A stretch of 64,000 nt of DNA from Gaiellasilicea sp963731615 (GCA_963731615.1 CAVSWD010000007.1:52720-116719); one strand, 5' to 3'. Shown: positions 17,137 to 26,835, numbered from the stretch's first letter. Numbers and translations: made by a program. The notes: generated from the sequence alone by a model not told the origin.

Positions 17137-17184
17137 CGGCCTGTCACGCCGGAGGTCGCGGGTTCGAGTCCCGTCGCTCCCGTC
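17137..17184. repeat. Right attachment repeat (attR), 48 bp
   Basis: Exact copy of 13036-13083, the 3' half of tRNA-Asp without a 5' half. Marks the distal island boundary. The next 278 bp (17185-17462) show no gene or clear signal. Confidence 0.92.
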
Positions 17185-17462
17185 TCGAGAACTCCTGCTA
17201 AGACGAGGTTGCGCCAACCCTGCGTGGCCGTGATTTCAGGAGTGCGTTGTCGACGTTCTGCGGTCGCCGCGGTTTCGCGACGCGCCCGTTCCTTGAGCGC
17301 GGTGCGCACGGCGCGCGCCAGCGGTCTTTCGCCGGCGCGCGCCGCGTGGTCGAGCGTGGGTCAGAGCGTGCCGGCCGCGACGACGAGGATGTTGCGTACT
17401 TGCGTCGATGAACTAGCGGCTCCTGCGTATCCGCGGCGCGCCCGGCAGCGTTCAGGACTCGG

Positions 17463-17699
17463 ATGGAGGGGTCTATTCTGACGCTGCTCGAGCATCATGG
17501 GTCGCTCGCCTACGAGCAGATCGCCGCCTTCCTGCAGGAGCGACCAGACGCCGTGCGAAACGCCCTGAGCGAGTTGCGTGATCGCGGCTTGGTCGACGTG
17601 CTGGCCGTGGGGGAACTCGTCGGCAAGGTCGCGAACGCGGCCGCGTACTGGCAGCTCACCGATGCCGGTCGCGCCGAGCTGGCCCGGTCGCGCGCCTAG
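17463..17699 (+). CDS. Small winged-helix DNA-binding protein
   Basis: 78 aa, a single winged helix-turn-helix: LLEHHGSLAYEQIAAFLQER (helices 1-2), DAVRNALSELRDRGLVDVL (recognition helix), then YWQLTDAGRAEL (wing). It resembles a minimal ArsR/MarR-type domain without an effector part. ATG start, weak ribosome site. Lies just outside the island. Confidence 0.65.
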   Translation: MEGSILTLLEHHGSLAYEQIAAFLQERPDAVRNALSELRDRGLVDVLAVGELVGKVANAAAYWQLTDAGRAELARSRA

Positions 17700-17700
17700 A

Positions 17701-17901
17701 TCAGTACACGCAACGTCGTGGCGGGCCCGGCGCGCTCTCCGAGAGCTGAGGTCGTGCATTCAGTCCCGGGCGAACGCCGCCGCGAGGTGCCGTTCGACGT
17801 CGACGTACGAGTCCCGTCATCACCTTTGTCACCGTCGCGGCCGAGGCGGAGCTCCCAAGCGCCAACGCCGACAGGATCAGGAGTGCTGCGAGTCGAAGCA
17901 T
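17701..17901 (-). CDS. Small putative secreted peptide (66 aa)
   Basis: ATG at 17899-17901 is preceded by AAGGAGGGG, a strong ribosome site. Signal peptide MLRLAALLILSALALGSSASA, then a basic, low-complexity tail ending in CVY. The tail does not look like a folded domain, so this may be a truncated or frameshifted exported protein. Convergent with the HTH gene, stops 2 bp apart. Confidence 0.45.
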   Translation of the reverse strand: MLRLAALLILSALALGSSASAATVTKVMTGLVRRRRTAPRGGVRPGLNARPQLSESAPGPPRRCVY

Positions 17902-18030
17902 GACCCCTCCTTGTGCGATGAGTGTGCAGGCGACGTTACTCCTCGGAGCCGCTTGACGCCAGCAGCGCATGAGGCTACAAGGTGAGTCACTGCGCCGAAT
18001 CGCTGGCGAGAACTCTTGGGGGTAGGGGAA

Positions 18031-21000
18031 GTGTTGCGTCGGGGGGTCTACGTTCTGCTCGTCGCGCTCGCAGCTGCGGTTCCTGCGAGCGGTGCGCCCG
18101 ACCCCGGACCGGCCGCGCTCGCCGCCCAGCGGCTCGTACTGCCACGTGCCGACGCCCCCGGCCGCCTCGACGCCGGCGTCGCCGCGATCGCCCGCGCTCG
18201 TCGCGCCGGCGGCGTCGCACCCGCATTGCTCGAGGCCCGCGGCCGCAATCTCGATGTCGCCGGCAGCTCCATCGAGGTCGTCGTCACCGCGCAGCCCGGA
18301 CGCACCGCGGCCGTCCGCGAGCTCCTCCGCGAGGTGGGCGGCCGGGTCGTGCGCGACTACGAGCTGCTCGTCAAGGCGTTCGTTCCCGTCACCGCGCTCG
18401 AGACGGTGGGTCTCAGCCCGGCCGTCCAGTTCGTCGCCGAGCCGCTCCGTCCGTACGGTCTTGCGACGACCGGTCAGGGTGTGGCGGCGAGCCGCGCCTC
18501 ACTTTCGCACCCGCCCGGAGTGAACGGCTCCGGCGTCAAGGTCGCGATCATCGACGGCGGCTTCCAGGGGCTCGCTGCGCTGCAAGCGTCCGGCGATCTC
18601 CCGGCAGCCGTGACGACGAGGAGCTACTGCGACGGGGGCGCGATGGAGAATGGCGACAAGCACGGCGCCGGCGTGGCCGAGATCGTGCACGAGGTCGCAC
18701 CTGCCGCCGAGCTCTACCTCATCTGCATCGCCGACGAGGTCGACCTCGGGCTGGCCAAGGACTTCGTGATCGCGAACGGGATCAAGATCGTCAGCTTCTC
18801 GCTCGGCTTCTTCAACTCGAGCCGTGGCGACGGCAGCGGCGATGCCCTGACCCCGGACGGGATCGTCTCCCAGGCTCGGGCGTCCGGCGTGCTCTGGGTC
18901 AGCTCCGCCGGCAACGAGGCGCGCAGCCACTGGAGCGGCACCTTCGTCGACGGCGGCGGCGGCTTCCACGCCTTCGCCACCGGCGACACCCGGCTCGGCT
19001 TCACCGTCGCCGGAGGCCAGTGGGCATGCGTGATGCTCAAGTGGGATGCCTGGCCGAAGACGGCGACGCAGGACTTCGATCTCGGCGTCTACGACGCGAA
19101 CGGGGCGCTCGTCGGCGCTTCGGCGGCCACTCAGAGCCCGGACGACCTGCCGCCGCGGGAGCAGGTGTGCTTCGCCAACAACGGCCCGGGCGCGTCGTTC
19201 AGCGCCGTGATCCGCAGGGAGGCCGGGTCTTCGCCGCGCCTGGATCTCTTCGTCATGAACACCGTCCTCGACGAGTACCGAGTCGCGGCGGGGAGCATGC
19301 TCGAGCCCGCGTCCTCGCCGAACGCACTGGCCGTCGGCGCGGTCTGCTGGCTCGGCGACTCGCTGCAGCCGTACAGCTCGCAGGGACCGACGATCGACGG
19401 CCGGACCAAGCCCGACATCGCCGGCTTCGACGCCACCTCGAACGTCAGCTACGGCGCTTCATCCTCCTGCGCCACTGGCTTCCGAGGCACCTCGGCGGCT
19501 GCTCCACACGTCGCGGGTGTCGCCGCGTTGCTGCTGCATCGCAACGCGGCGCTGACGTCGCCGGCCGCGCTCCAGGCCGCACTCGAAGGGCTCTCGGCCG
19601 ACCTCGGTGCGAGCGGCAAGGACAACCTCTACGGCTCCGGCAAGGTGCGGTCGCCGCTGCCGGCGCAGAACGGGCTGCTCGCGGGGAGCGACGTGACCGG
19701 CTCCGACGCCGACGTGTACACGCTCAACGCGACCGGAACCCGCACGACGATCGCCGGCGCCGACACGACGCAGGAGACGCAGCCGGCATGGAGCGGAGAC
19801 GGCGGCCGGCTGGTGCTGGCGCGGAGCACACCCGGGAATCCCTTCTGGAGCGTCAATCCCGACGGGTCCGGCCTCACTCCGCTGGCGGCGCTCCCTGCCA
19901 CGGACTCGTTCCCCACCCCCTCACCGGACGGAGCGAGGCTCGCGTTCGTGCGTGACGGCGACCTCTATGTCGGCGCGATGGACGGTTCAGGCGCAACCCA
20001 GATTGCTCCCGGAGCGCTGATCCGAAACCCGGCCTGGACACCGGACGGCGCCACGATCGCCTTCGAGGACGTCGGCAACGTCTACGTCGTCGCCGCGGGG
20101 GGCGGCCTGGTCAGCACGCTCTTCGGCACTCCCAGCGCCGAGTCCGAGCCCGCCTGGTCGCCGGACGGGACGAAGATCGCGATCAAGAAGGACGACGGCG
20201 GGGACGACGAGGTCTACGTGGCCGCAGCGAACGGCTCCTCGCTGACCCCCGTGACCGCCAACGCCGTCGACGACCGGCATCCGGCCTGGTCGCCCGACGG
20301 GACGAAGCTCGCGTTCATCAGCGAGGAGACCTGCTGCCCGACCGGCCGCGGCTGGGTCTACGTCGCGAACGCCAACGGAACGGGACTGACGCAGCTGACC
20401 TTCACGCCCTCGTCCGACTGGGTGAGCTGGCAGCCGGTCGTACCACCGTCGGTCAATTCCCGGCCCACTGCGGCAGGCTCGACGCAGGCCGGCAGCGTGG
20501 TCACCGGAGGCGCCGGCGCCTGGCGGGGCACCTACCCGTTGTCATTCGCGTACCAGTGGCTGCGCTGCGACACGGCGGGCGCCGGCTGCTCGGCGATACC
20601 GGGCGCGAACGCCCTCTCCTATGTGGCCACGAGCACAGACGCAGGCTCGTCCTTGCGCCTCGCCGTGACGGCGACGAACGTCGTCCGCTCGGTCACGTCG
20701 ACCTCGCACTACACCGGCGCCGTGGCCGCTCCGCCGCCATCCGGTGGTGGCGGGGGCGGCGGTGGTGGTGGAGGTGGCGGCGGTGGAGGTGGCGGCGGCG
20801 GGAGCGGCGGCGGTGGCGCAGCGGATCTGGCGATCGAGGGCAGTGCGCAGCCGGCCACTGCGGCCGTCGGCGAGGAGCTCGGGTTCCAGCTGCGGGTGAC
20901 GGACGTCAACGTCGTGCTCGCGTTCGGCGTCAAGGTGGACGTCGAGTTTCCGGCCGGGTTGCAGCTGGTCGGCAGCTACGCCGACCGCGGCGCCGGCTGC

Positions 21001-21552
21001 GGCGGGGCGCCGCTCGTCTGTGATCTCGACTTCCTCAGCTCGGTCGCGCCGGTCGGGACGATCACGCTACGGACGCGGGTGACCGCGCCCGGCGAGCAGG
21101 CGCTGCGGGCGAGCGTCCGCTACCTCTCCGCCGACCCGAACCCGGCCAACAACACGGTCACGATCGTCGCCAACCCCGGGGTCACTCCGGTCACGCCGAC
21201 TCCGGTCGGTGCGACGATCAACGTCCCAGTAGCGACCGCGGGCACTGCAGGCCCGAACACGCTCCGGGGTAGCGCCCGGCCGGAGACGCTGCGCGGCCTC
21301 GGCGGCAACGACAACCTCTACGGGCTCGGCGGCAACGACCGCCTCTTCGGCGGTTCCGGCAACGACCGGCTCTTCGGCGGCACCGGCCGCGACCTGCTCG
21401 ACGGCGGCCCCGGCAACGACGTCATCTCGGCCCGGGACAAGACCCGCGACACGATCCGCTGCGGCCCCGGCCGCGACACCGTCACCGCTGACCGCACCGA
21501 CACGATCGCCCGCGACTGCGAACGCGTCGACGCGGCGCTGACTAACTGCTGA
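18031..21552 (+). CDS. Large secreted S8 subtilase with WD40-like propeller, DUF11-like domain and RTX repeats
   Basis: About 1,173 aa from GTG 18031 (a TTG at 18016 is an alternative). Signal peptide VYVLLVALAAAVPASGA. Subtilase domain about residues 165-545: Asp in VAIIDGGFQG, His in DKHGAGVAEI, oxyanion Asn in SSAGNEA, Ser in GTSAAAPHVAG. About 570-810: TolB/PD40-type propeller blades (AWSPDGTKIA). Then a Gly-only linker (20744-20820) and a DUF11-like beta domain. C-terminal GGNDxLxGG repeats bind calcium in RTX proteins, ending in a two-Cys motif. An exported calcium-dependent protease. Stop overlaps the convergent methyltransferase by 11 bp. Confidence 0.88.
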   Translation: MLRRGVYVLLVALAAAVPASGAPDPGPAALAAQRLVLPRADAPGRLDAGVAAIARARRAGGVAPALLEARGRNLDVAGSSIEVVVTAQPGRTAAVRELLREVGGRVVRDYELLVKAFVPVTALETVGLSPAVQFVAEPLRPYGLATTGQGVAASRASLSHPPGVNGSGVKVAIIDGGFQGLAALQASGDLPAAVTTRSYCDGGAMENGDKHGAGVAEIVHEVAPAAELYLICIADEVDLGLAKDFVIANGIKIVSFSLGFFNSSRGDGSGDALTPDGIVSQARASGVLWVSSAGNEARSHWSGTFVDGGGGFHAFATGDTRLGFTVAGGQWACVMLKWDAWPKTATQDFDLGVYDANGALVGASAATQSPDDLPPREQVCFANNGPGASFSAVIRREAGSSPRLDLFVMNTVLDEYRVAAGSMLEPASSPNALAVGAVCWLGDSLQPYSSQGPTIDGRTKPDIAGFDATSNVSYGASSSCATGFRGTSAAAPHVAGVAALLLHRNAALTSPAALQAALEGLSADLGASGKDNLYGSGKVRSPLPAQNGLLAGSDVTGSDADVYTLNATGTRTTIAGADTTQETQPAWSGDGGRLVLARSTPGNPFWSVNPDGSGLTPLAALPATDSFPTPSPDGARLAFVRDGDLYVGAMDGSGATQIAPGALIRNPAWTPDGATIAFEDVGNVYVVAAGGGLVSTLFGTPSAESEPAWSPDGTKIAIKKDDGGDDEVYVAAANGSSLTPVTANAVDDRHPAWSPDGTKLAFISEETCCPTGRGWVYVANANGTGLTQLTFTPSSDWVSWQPVVPPSVNSRPTAAGSTQAGSVVTGGAGAWRGTYPLSFAYQWLRCDTAGAGCSAIPGANALSYVATSTDAGSSLRLAVTATNVVRSVTSTSHYTGAVAAPPPSGGGGGGGGGGGGGGGGGGGGSGGGGAADLAIEGSAQPATAAVGEELGFQLRVTDVNVVLAFGVKVDVEFPAGLQLVGSYADRGAGCGGAPLVCDLDFLSSVAPVGTITLRTRVTAPGEQALRASVRYLSADPNPANNTVTIVANPGVTPVTPTPVGATINVPVATAGTAGPNTLRGSARPETLRGLGGNDNLYGLGGNDRLFGGSGNDRLFGGTGRDLLDGGPGNDVISARDKTRDTIRCGPGRDTVTADRTDTIARDCERVDAALTNC
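20744..20820 (+). repeat. GGN trinucleotide tract coding polyglycine
   Basis: A run of GGT/GGC/GGA/GGG codons gives more than 20 consecutive glycines, then Ser and four more Gly, linking the propeller/Ig-like part to the DUF11-like domain of the subtilase. Prone to length variation. Confidence 0.8.
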
Positions 21553-22405
21553 GGGGCTTCTTCGCGACGAAGACGAGGAAGTCGTCGTTCCGCGTCGCCG
21601 GCTTGTCGTTGTGCTGTCCGCGCACCTCGACGTCGACGAAGCCCGCGCGCTCGAGCATCAGCACGAGCTCGTCCCTGAAGTAGTGCGTCGTGGTCAGCAC
21701 GTGGTCCTCCTCCGCGACGAGCTCGCCGTCGCGCCACATGAACGCGCGCATCTCCCGCGTCGCCTGCTGGGCGAGCGGATCGAAGTCGATCACACGGCTC
21801 TGCAGCGCGTACTCGGCCCCGTCTGAGCCGGGACGCCGCTCAATCGGCTCCCGTTGCGGGCGGGGCAGCTCGGCGCGCTTTCCCCTGAGCCAGTACAGCC
21901 ACAAGACCGCGTCCGAGTACGGCACCTCGTTGTCGAGGACGAGCGTGCCGCCCGGCTCCAGGTGCTCGTAGAGGCGGCGGAACGCCTCGGCGTCCTGCTC
22001 GCGGCTGCTGCCGAGCCCGAGCGCCCCGCACATGAACACGGTCCGGTAGCGGCGCGGCAGGTCGAGCTCGTGCATCGCCTGCGCGTAGAGGTTGGGCGAC
22101 AGGCCCTCCCGCTCGGCCGCCTCGCGACAGCGCGCGAGCATGTCCGGGGAGACGTCGCAGCCGTCGACGTCGAGGCCGGCGCGCAGGTACGGCAGTAGGA
22201 GCCGGCCGGTGCCGCAGGCGACGTCGAGCGCCGGCTGCCCCTCCTCGACGAACCGCCGGAAGTAGTCGATCTCCGGACCGTCGGTGTTGAACTCGGCCCA
22301 CCACCGGGCGACGACGCCGTAATGCCAGGTCTGGGGCTCGTGCTCGAGTATGGGATCGCGGGCGGACGATCCGCCCGGCACGACGATGAAGCTCGCGGCA
22401 GGCAC
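21542..22405 (-). CDS. SAM-dependent methyltransferase (class I)
   Basis: 287 aa. SAM-binding motif I ALDVACGTGRLLLPYLRAG (about residue 55), acidic loop DGCDVSPDML, motif near VFMCGALGLGSS, and ERAGFVDVEV at the C-terminus, as in Methyltransf_25-type enzymes. Substrate unknown. Start taken at GTG 22405; TTG 22411 also possible; both sit within 10 bp of the HD-GYP gene stop, implying a two-gene operon. Confidence 0.8.
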   Translation of the reverse strand: MPAASFIVVPGGSSARDPILEHEPQTWHYGVVARWWAEFNTDGPEIDYFRRFVEEGQPALDVACGTGRLLLPYLRAGLDVDGCDVSPDMLARCREAAEREGLSPNLYAQAMHELDLPRRYRTVFMCGALGLGSSREQDAEAFRRLYEHLEPGGTLVLDNEVPYSDAVLWLYWLRGKRAELPRPQREPIERRPGSDGAEYALQSRVIDFDPLAQQATREMRAFMWRDGELVAEEDHVLTTTHYFRDELVLMLERAGFVDVEVRGQHNDKPATRNDDFLVFVAKKPLSS

Positions 22406-22413
22406 AGGCAACC

Positions 22414-23652
22414 TCAGGCCGCCGCCAGCTCGCGCCGGATCCCGCGCAGCTCGTGCTCGCGCTCCCGAAACGCGTCGACGACGTCCGGGTCGAACTGACG
22501 GCCGCGCTGGCCGAGGATCTCGGCCGCCGCCTCGTCCCAGGTGCGCGCGGGGCGGTACGGGCGGTCGCTCGTGATCGCGTCGAGCGCGTCGGCGACGGTG
22601 AAGATGCGCGCGGCGAGCGGGATCGCCGTCCCGGCGAGCCGGTCCGGATACCCGAGTCCGTCCCACCGTTCGTGATGGGCGCGGACGACCTTCAGCCCGT
22701 CGCCGTGCAAGAGATCGACGTTGAGGAGGAGTTGCTCGCCGAGCAGGGTGTGCGACCGCATCAGCCGCCGCTCGGAGTCGTCCAGCGGGCCGCTCTTCTG
22801 CAACACGTGATCCGGGATTCCCATCTTGCCGACGTCGTGGAGGAGAAAGCCGTACTCGACGCTCGGATCGAGGAGCAAGCGCGGCTCGATCGCGTCCGCG
22901 AGCTCGACGGCGTACCGCTGCACCCGCTGCGAGTGCTGGCCCGTGCCGAAGTCCTTCGACTCGAGCGCGCTGGCGAGCGCGGCGACGGTCTGCCGGTGGG
23001 TGCGCTGCATGAGCTCCCGCCGGCCACGTTCGATCTCGAGCAGCCGCCGCAGGTCGCTTGCGTACAGCAGCAGCTGCTCGTCGGACCCGAGCGGGGCCGC
23101 GTAGGCAAACGGCCCTTCCGGCAGACCCCGTGCGAGGCGCTCGACGACTGCGAGCAGCTCGAGCGGGCTGAACGGCTTGCGCAGGAACGCGTCGGCGCCC
23201 GCGCGCTTCGCCGGGCCTGCAGCCTCCGCGCCGGCGCCGGTGAGCAGGACGACGCCGATCCAGCTCGTGGCCGGGTCCGCCTTCAGCTGCCGGCAGAGCG
23301 TCAGGCCGTCGACGTCCGGCAGGCCGATGTCGAGCACGATCACATCCGGCGCCTTGGCCGCGATCGCCGCCGTCGCCGCTGCCGCCGTCTGCGCCTCGTC
23401 GATCTCGATGTCGATCAGCTCGAAGGTCGTCCGCAGCAGCGTCAGCAATCCGGGGTCGTCGTCGACGAAGAGCAGGCGCGCGCCGCGGGAGCCGGCCGGG
23501 GGATGGTCGGCCGACTCCCGCTTTCCGGCCTGCGCGCCGCCACGAGGCCGGTTGGGGGAAAACAGGGACGTACCGTTGCTCAAGAGCACCTTTCCTTCGA
23601 GTGGCTGCAAGGAAGTGCCCAAAGCTGGCCGGAAACTTGCAAGCTCTTGCAC
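22414..23652 (-). CDS. Response regulator with HD-GYP phosphodiesterase domain
   Basis: About 412 aa. Receiver domain about residues 58-175 with phospho-Asp in VIVLDIGLPD and Lys in FLRKPFS. HD-GYP domain about 215-395: HSQRVQRYA, HDVGKMGIPD, HHERWDGLGYPDRLAG. HD-GYP enzymes hydrolyse cyclic-di-GMP. GTG 23652 gives a long, poorly conserved N-terminus; a GTG at 23589 after AAGGAAAG is a good alternative (391 aa). No histidine kinase adjacent. Confidence 0.88.
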   Translation of the reverse strand: MQELASFRPALGTSLQPLEGKVLLSNGTSLFSPNRPRGGAQAGKRESADHPPAGSRGARLLFVDDDPGLLTLLRTTFELIDIEIDEAQTAAAATAAIAAKAPDVIVLDIGLPDVDGLTLCRQLKADPATSWIGVVLLTGAGAEAAGPAKRAGADAFLRKPFSPLELLAVVERLARGLPEGPFAYAAPLGSDEQLLLYASDLRRLLEIERGRRELMQRTHRQTVAALASALESKDFGTGQHSQRVQRYAVELADAIEPRLLLDPSVEYGFLLHDVGKMGIPDHVLQKSGPLDDSERRLMRSHTLLGEQLLLNVDLLHGDGLKVVRAHHERWDGLGYPDRLAGTAIPLAARIFTVADALDAITSDRPYRPARTWDEAAAEILGQRGRQFDPDVVDAFREREHELRGIRRELAAA

Positions 23653-23735
23653 GATTCCCTCGTTTGAGGGAAGGCGGTAGTGGGCACCTGAGGCAATACT
23701 GCGGCCCCTGAGTCAGCGAGTACGGGGGACCACGC

Positions 23736-25059
23736 TTGGCAACTGTTTCGTCAGTGGGTCGCGCTTCCGGCCTCGAGCCCCTCGGGCTCAGGCTCGGCTC
23801 GGGCACAGAGGACGCGCTCTACCGGCGCAACGCCGGCCGGGTGTTCGGCTTCTGCCTGTCCCGGCTCGGTCGGCGCGACGACGCCGAGGACGCCGTCCAG
23901 ACGACGTTCCTGCAGGCGGTGCAATCCCTCCGCCGCGGCGTCGTCCCGCTCACCGAGTCGGCGTGGCTGATCGGCATCGCCAAGAACGTCTGTCTCCAGC
24001 GCTTCGAGGCCGCGGCCAAGCTCCGCAAGCTCGAGGCGACCTGCGATCCGCACGACCTGGAGCGAGAGAGCGCGGCGCTGGCCGAGCCACCCGAGGAGCT
24101 GATCGGCCTCGACGACGCCCTGGCGCGCCTCCCCGAGCAGCAGCGCCAGGCGATCCTGCTCCGCGACTGGCGCGGCCTCTCCTACGCGGAGGTGGCCGAG
24201 CAGCTCGGCGTCAGCCAGGCCGCGGTCGAGACGCTGATCTTCCGCGGACGCGGGACGCTGGCGGAGCTGCTCCGCGAGGAGCCACAGCAGACACGGCGCC
24301 GCCTCGCCGCGCTCGGGAACCTCGGCTCGCTCTTCACAGCAATCAAGACGGCCTTCGGCGGTGCTGCCGCCGCGACCAAGCTCGCTGCAGCCGTGGGCAT
24401 CACCGCGGTCGCCGTCGGCGGCGCGGGTGTCGCGATCACGGCCGCCTCACCCGCCACCGAGGCCCCGGCGGTGCCCGGCTCCGCTGTCTCGAGCTCGTCT
24501 GCAGCAACGCCGAGCCAGACAGTGAACCGGCAGACGCCACAGCCCGTGCGCGCGCAGACTGCCGCGGCTGCTGCACAGGCGCGGGCGGCTTCGACCCGTC
24601 CCGGTCGCGCGCCAGTGGCGGCGAAGAAGACGCGCCCCGCCCGGACCGCCGTGCCCACTCGGGCCGGGACTACGAGCACCACCGCGCCGGCGCCGGCCGC
24701 AGCGTCTGCCGCGGCCGCCCCGCCTGCAGCGGCACCGAAGCTCGCGGCGATCGCACCGGCCAAGCAGCTCGTGAGCCGGCCGCGCGTCCGCCCCCGCTGG
24801 TTTCTCCGGTCGGCGTCCCTCCGTCGTCCCTCGCGTCGTCGTCGCTCCTGTCTCGAACGCGGTCGAGACACTGGTCGGCGGCGGCATCGTGGAGACGGTC
24901 GCCGAAACCGTCGAGCCGGTGACGGCTCCTGTCACTGCAGTCGTCTCGGAGCCTGTCGCAGCGCTGCCCGTCCCCGCGTTGCCGCCCGTAACCGTGACTC
25001 CGCCGCCGGCTGTGCCCGTCGCACCGGTCACGGTGACGCCCCCGAAGCTGTTCCCGTAA
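23736..25059 (+). CDS. ECF-type RNA polymerase sigma factor with C-terminal membrane extension (tail frameshifted)
   Basis: TTG start with GGGGGA 7 bp upstream. Sigma region 2 about residues 28-95 (LYRRNAGRVFGFCLSRL ... DDAEDAVQTTFLQAV), region 4 about 130-185 (LPEQQRQAILLRDWRGLSY, VAEQLGVSQAAVETLIFRGR). A hydrophobic helix (about 205-235) and a long Ala/Pro-rich tail follow, so the sigma factor appears membrane-tethered. A one-base skip near 24785-24855 restores a Pro/Val-rich tail (VETLVGGGIVETVAETVEPV) ending at TAA 25057-25059, about 440 aa. No separate anti-sigma gene adjoins. Confidence 0.82.
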
Positions 25060-25063
25060 CCAG

Positions 25064-25766
25064 CTACCCGTGGCCGTGCGCTGTGTGATCGCAGCGGTCG
25101 GCCGGTAGGAGCGTCGCGACGCAGAGGTCGTGCACCGGCGCGTGGATCGCAAACGCGCTCCGGAGGTCACGCGTGAACCAGACGTGCATCATCTCGCTCC
25201 CGTTCCGCATCGTCGCGCCTCGCGGGCACGTTCCGTCCGGCCCCGGCGTCAGCCCGCGCTTCGAGCCCTTCGTGCATACCCGGTGCCAATGCCAGCGCGT
25301 GATCGGCCCGCCCGGCGACCGGCCGTGCTCGCCCCGCGGCATGCTGAACATCACCCCGACGAGCACGAGCCGGCGCCCGGGGACGTCCGCGTAGATGAGC
25401 ACCTCGGGCCGTCGGGGGTTGAGGTAGACGCCGTCCTGCGACCAGCGGCGATGCTCGGCGTGGAACCACATCACCCTCGTCTCACCAAGGTCGCGGTACG
25501 GGCGCCGGGTCTGGAAGCCCGCGGCCGCGGCGTCGTCGGAGTCGCGCCAGCGGCGAGCGGCGGCGCGCAGCGCTTCGCGAAGACGTCGCGCGAGCGGCGC
25601 GCTCGCCGGGCGTCGCGAGCTCCGGGCTCGGGTACTGGTCGAGCAGGTGCGCGAGACCGCGAACCGCTTGCGGCGGCAGTTTCGGCTGCTTCGGCTGCGC
25701 CGAGAGCGCCGGGGTCAGCAGCAACGGGACGCAGAGCACCAGCGGCAAGAGGGTGGATCGGCGCAC
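25064..25766 (-). CDS. Secreted hypothetical protein (frameshifted)
   Basis: Signal peptide MRRSTLLPLVLCVPLLLTPA, then LPPQAVRGLAHLLDQYPSPE. A one-base skip at about 25585-25605 joins this to LARRLREALRAAARRWRDSD and on to the C-terminal half containing VMWFHAEHRRWSQDGVYLN, ITRWHWHRVC and MMHVWFTRDLRSAFA, giving 233 aa. The Trp/His-rich C-terminal half looks like a real, ordered domain with Cys residues, but I recognise no family. Convergent with the sigma factor gene, 4 bp between stops. Confidence 0.6.
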
Positions 25767-25840
25767 GTTTGAAAGTCTTTCGCTCCGACGCGCTCAAAAC
25801 CTCATGGCGCGGTAAGTGATTCGTTAACTACGCTCGCTGC

Positions 25841-26389
25841 ATGAACCGCTGCGCCTGGGTGCCGCTCGACGACCCGCTCTACGTTGCCTACCACGACGAC
25901 GAATGGGGGTTTCCGGTCCGCGACGACCGGACGCTCTTCGAGCTGCTCAATCTCGAAGGCGCTCAGGCGGGCCTCTCCTGGTCGACGATCCTGCGCAAGC
26001 GCGAGGGCTACCGCGCCGCGTTCGCCGGCTGGGAGATCGAAGCGGTAGCGGCGTTCGGCGAGCGCGACGTCGAGCGCCTACTCGCCGACAGCGGGATCGT
26101 CCGCCACCGCGGCAAGATCGAAGCCGCGATCGGCAATGCCCGCGCGACGCTCGAGCTCGATGTGCCGCTCTCAGAGCTCCTCTGGTCGTTCGTCGAGGGC
26201 GAGACACGGATGAACGCCTGGCGGACGACGGCCGAGATACCGGCCGCGACGACGGAGTCGACCGCGATGAGCAAGGAGCTGAAACGGCGAGGCTTCCGCT
26301 TCATCGGCCCGACCACCTGCTACGCGTTCATGCAGTCAGCCGGGCTCGTGGACGACCACGTGCTGGACTGCTTCAGGCGGGCCGGCTAG
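25841..26389 (+). CDS. tag: DNA-3-methyladenine glycosylase I
   Basis: 182 aa, full length. Removes 3-methyladenine in base excision repair. Zinc ligands of the family are all present: Cys4, His18 (YHDDEWG), His173 and Cys177 (DDHVLDC). Helix-hairpin-helix region and substrate pocket motifs (LFELLNLEGAQAGLSW, GFRFIGPTTCYAFMQSAG) are intact. ATG start. Confidence 0.95.
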   Translation: MNRCAWVPLDDPLYVAYHDDEWGFPVRDDRTLFELLNLEGAQAGLSWSTILRKREGYRAAFAGWEIEAVAAFGERDVERLLADSGIVRHRGKIEAAIGNARATLELDVPLSELLWSFVEGETRMNAWRTTAEIPAATTESTAMSKELKRRGFRFIGPTTCYAFMQSAGLVDDHVLDCFRRAG

Positions 26390-26391
26390 GG

Positions 26392-26808
26392 CTAGGCGAG
26401 GACGGCGCGGATCTTCTCGACGGCGGCCGCCTCGGCCTGCTCACCACCACCCGCTGCCTTGCCCACGGCCTCGGCGACCTCGAGCACGTACGACTTGTAG
26501 GCCTCGACCTCGTCGGGTGCCTTCGCCTCGAGCGTCGCGACGGCCGACCGGAGCGCGTCGAACGTCTGCGACTCGATCTCCGGCGCCGACGTGTTCAGGC
26601 CGAAGCCGGTTCCGCGTTCACCCGCGAGCTCACGGATCAGCTCGCTCTGGCCGGACCGGCCACCGGCGAGGTGCTTGGCCAGCGAGCCGGCCTCCTTGAA
26701 GCTGTCGAAGAAGCTCCGGTCGCTGACGGACACGAGCATCCCCGCGCCGGTCGCGCCTTTGCGGAGCTGCTCCCACTCCTGCTCGGTGAAGTCGCTCTTC
26801 TGTGCCAT
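26392..26808 (-). CDS. Conserved hypothetical protein, helical (138 aa)
   Basis: ATG with GAGGAGGG just upstream. Entirely alpha-helical, cytosolic: FTEQEWEQLRKGATGAGMLV at the N-terminus resembles TerB-like or ferritin-like helical bundles of actinobacteria, with ALRSAVATLEAKAPDEVEAY later. No catalytic motif. Stop lies 2 bp from the convergent tag stop. Confidence 0.65.
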   Translation of the reverse strand: MAQKSDFTEQEWEQLRKGATGAGMLVSVSDRSFFDSFKEAGSLAKHLAGGRSGQSELIRELAGERGTGFGLNTSAPEIESQTFDALRSAVATLEAKAPDEVEAYKSYVLEVAEAVGKAAGGGEQAEAAAVEKIRAVLA

Positions 26809-26835
26809 CGAACCCTCCTCGGGAAAACGTGCAGG

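Noticed and set aside
16698..17309. Minus-strand open frame containing TGLEPATSGVTG
   Set aside because: That peptide is the antisense of the tRNA-Asp fragment at 17137-17184; the rest of the frame crosses repeats and lacks protein character.
20744..20820. Possible short-tandem-repeat or CRISPR-like array
   Set aside because: It is a GGN tract within the subtilase frame, coding polyglycine; no spacers.
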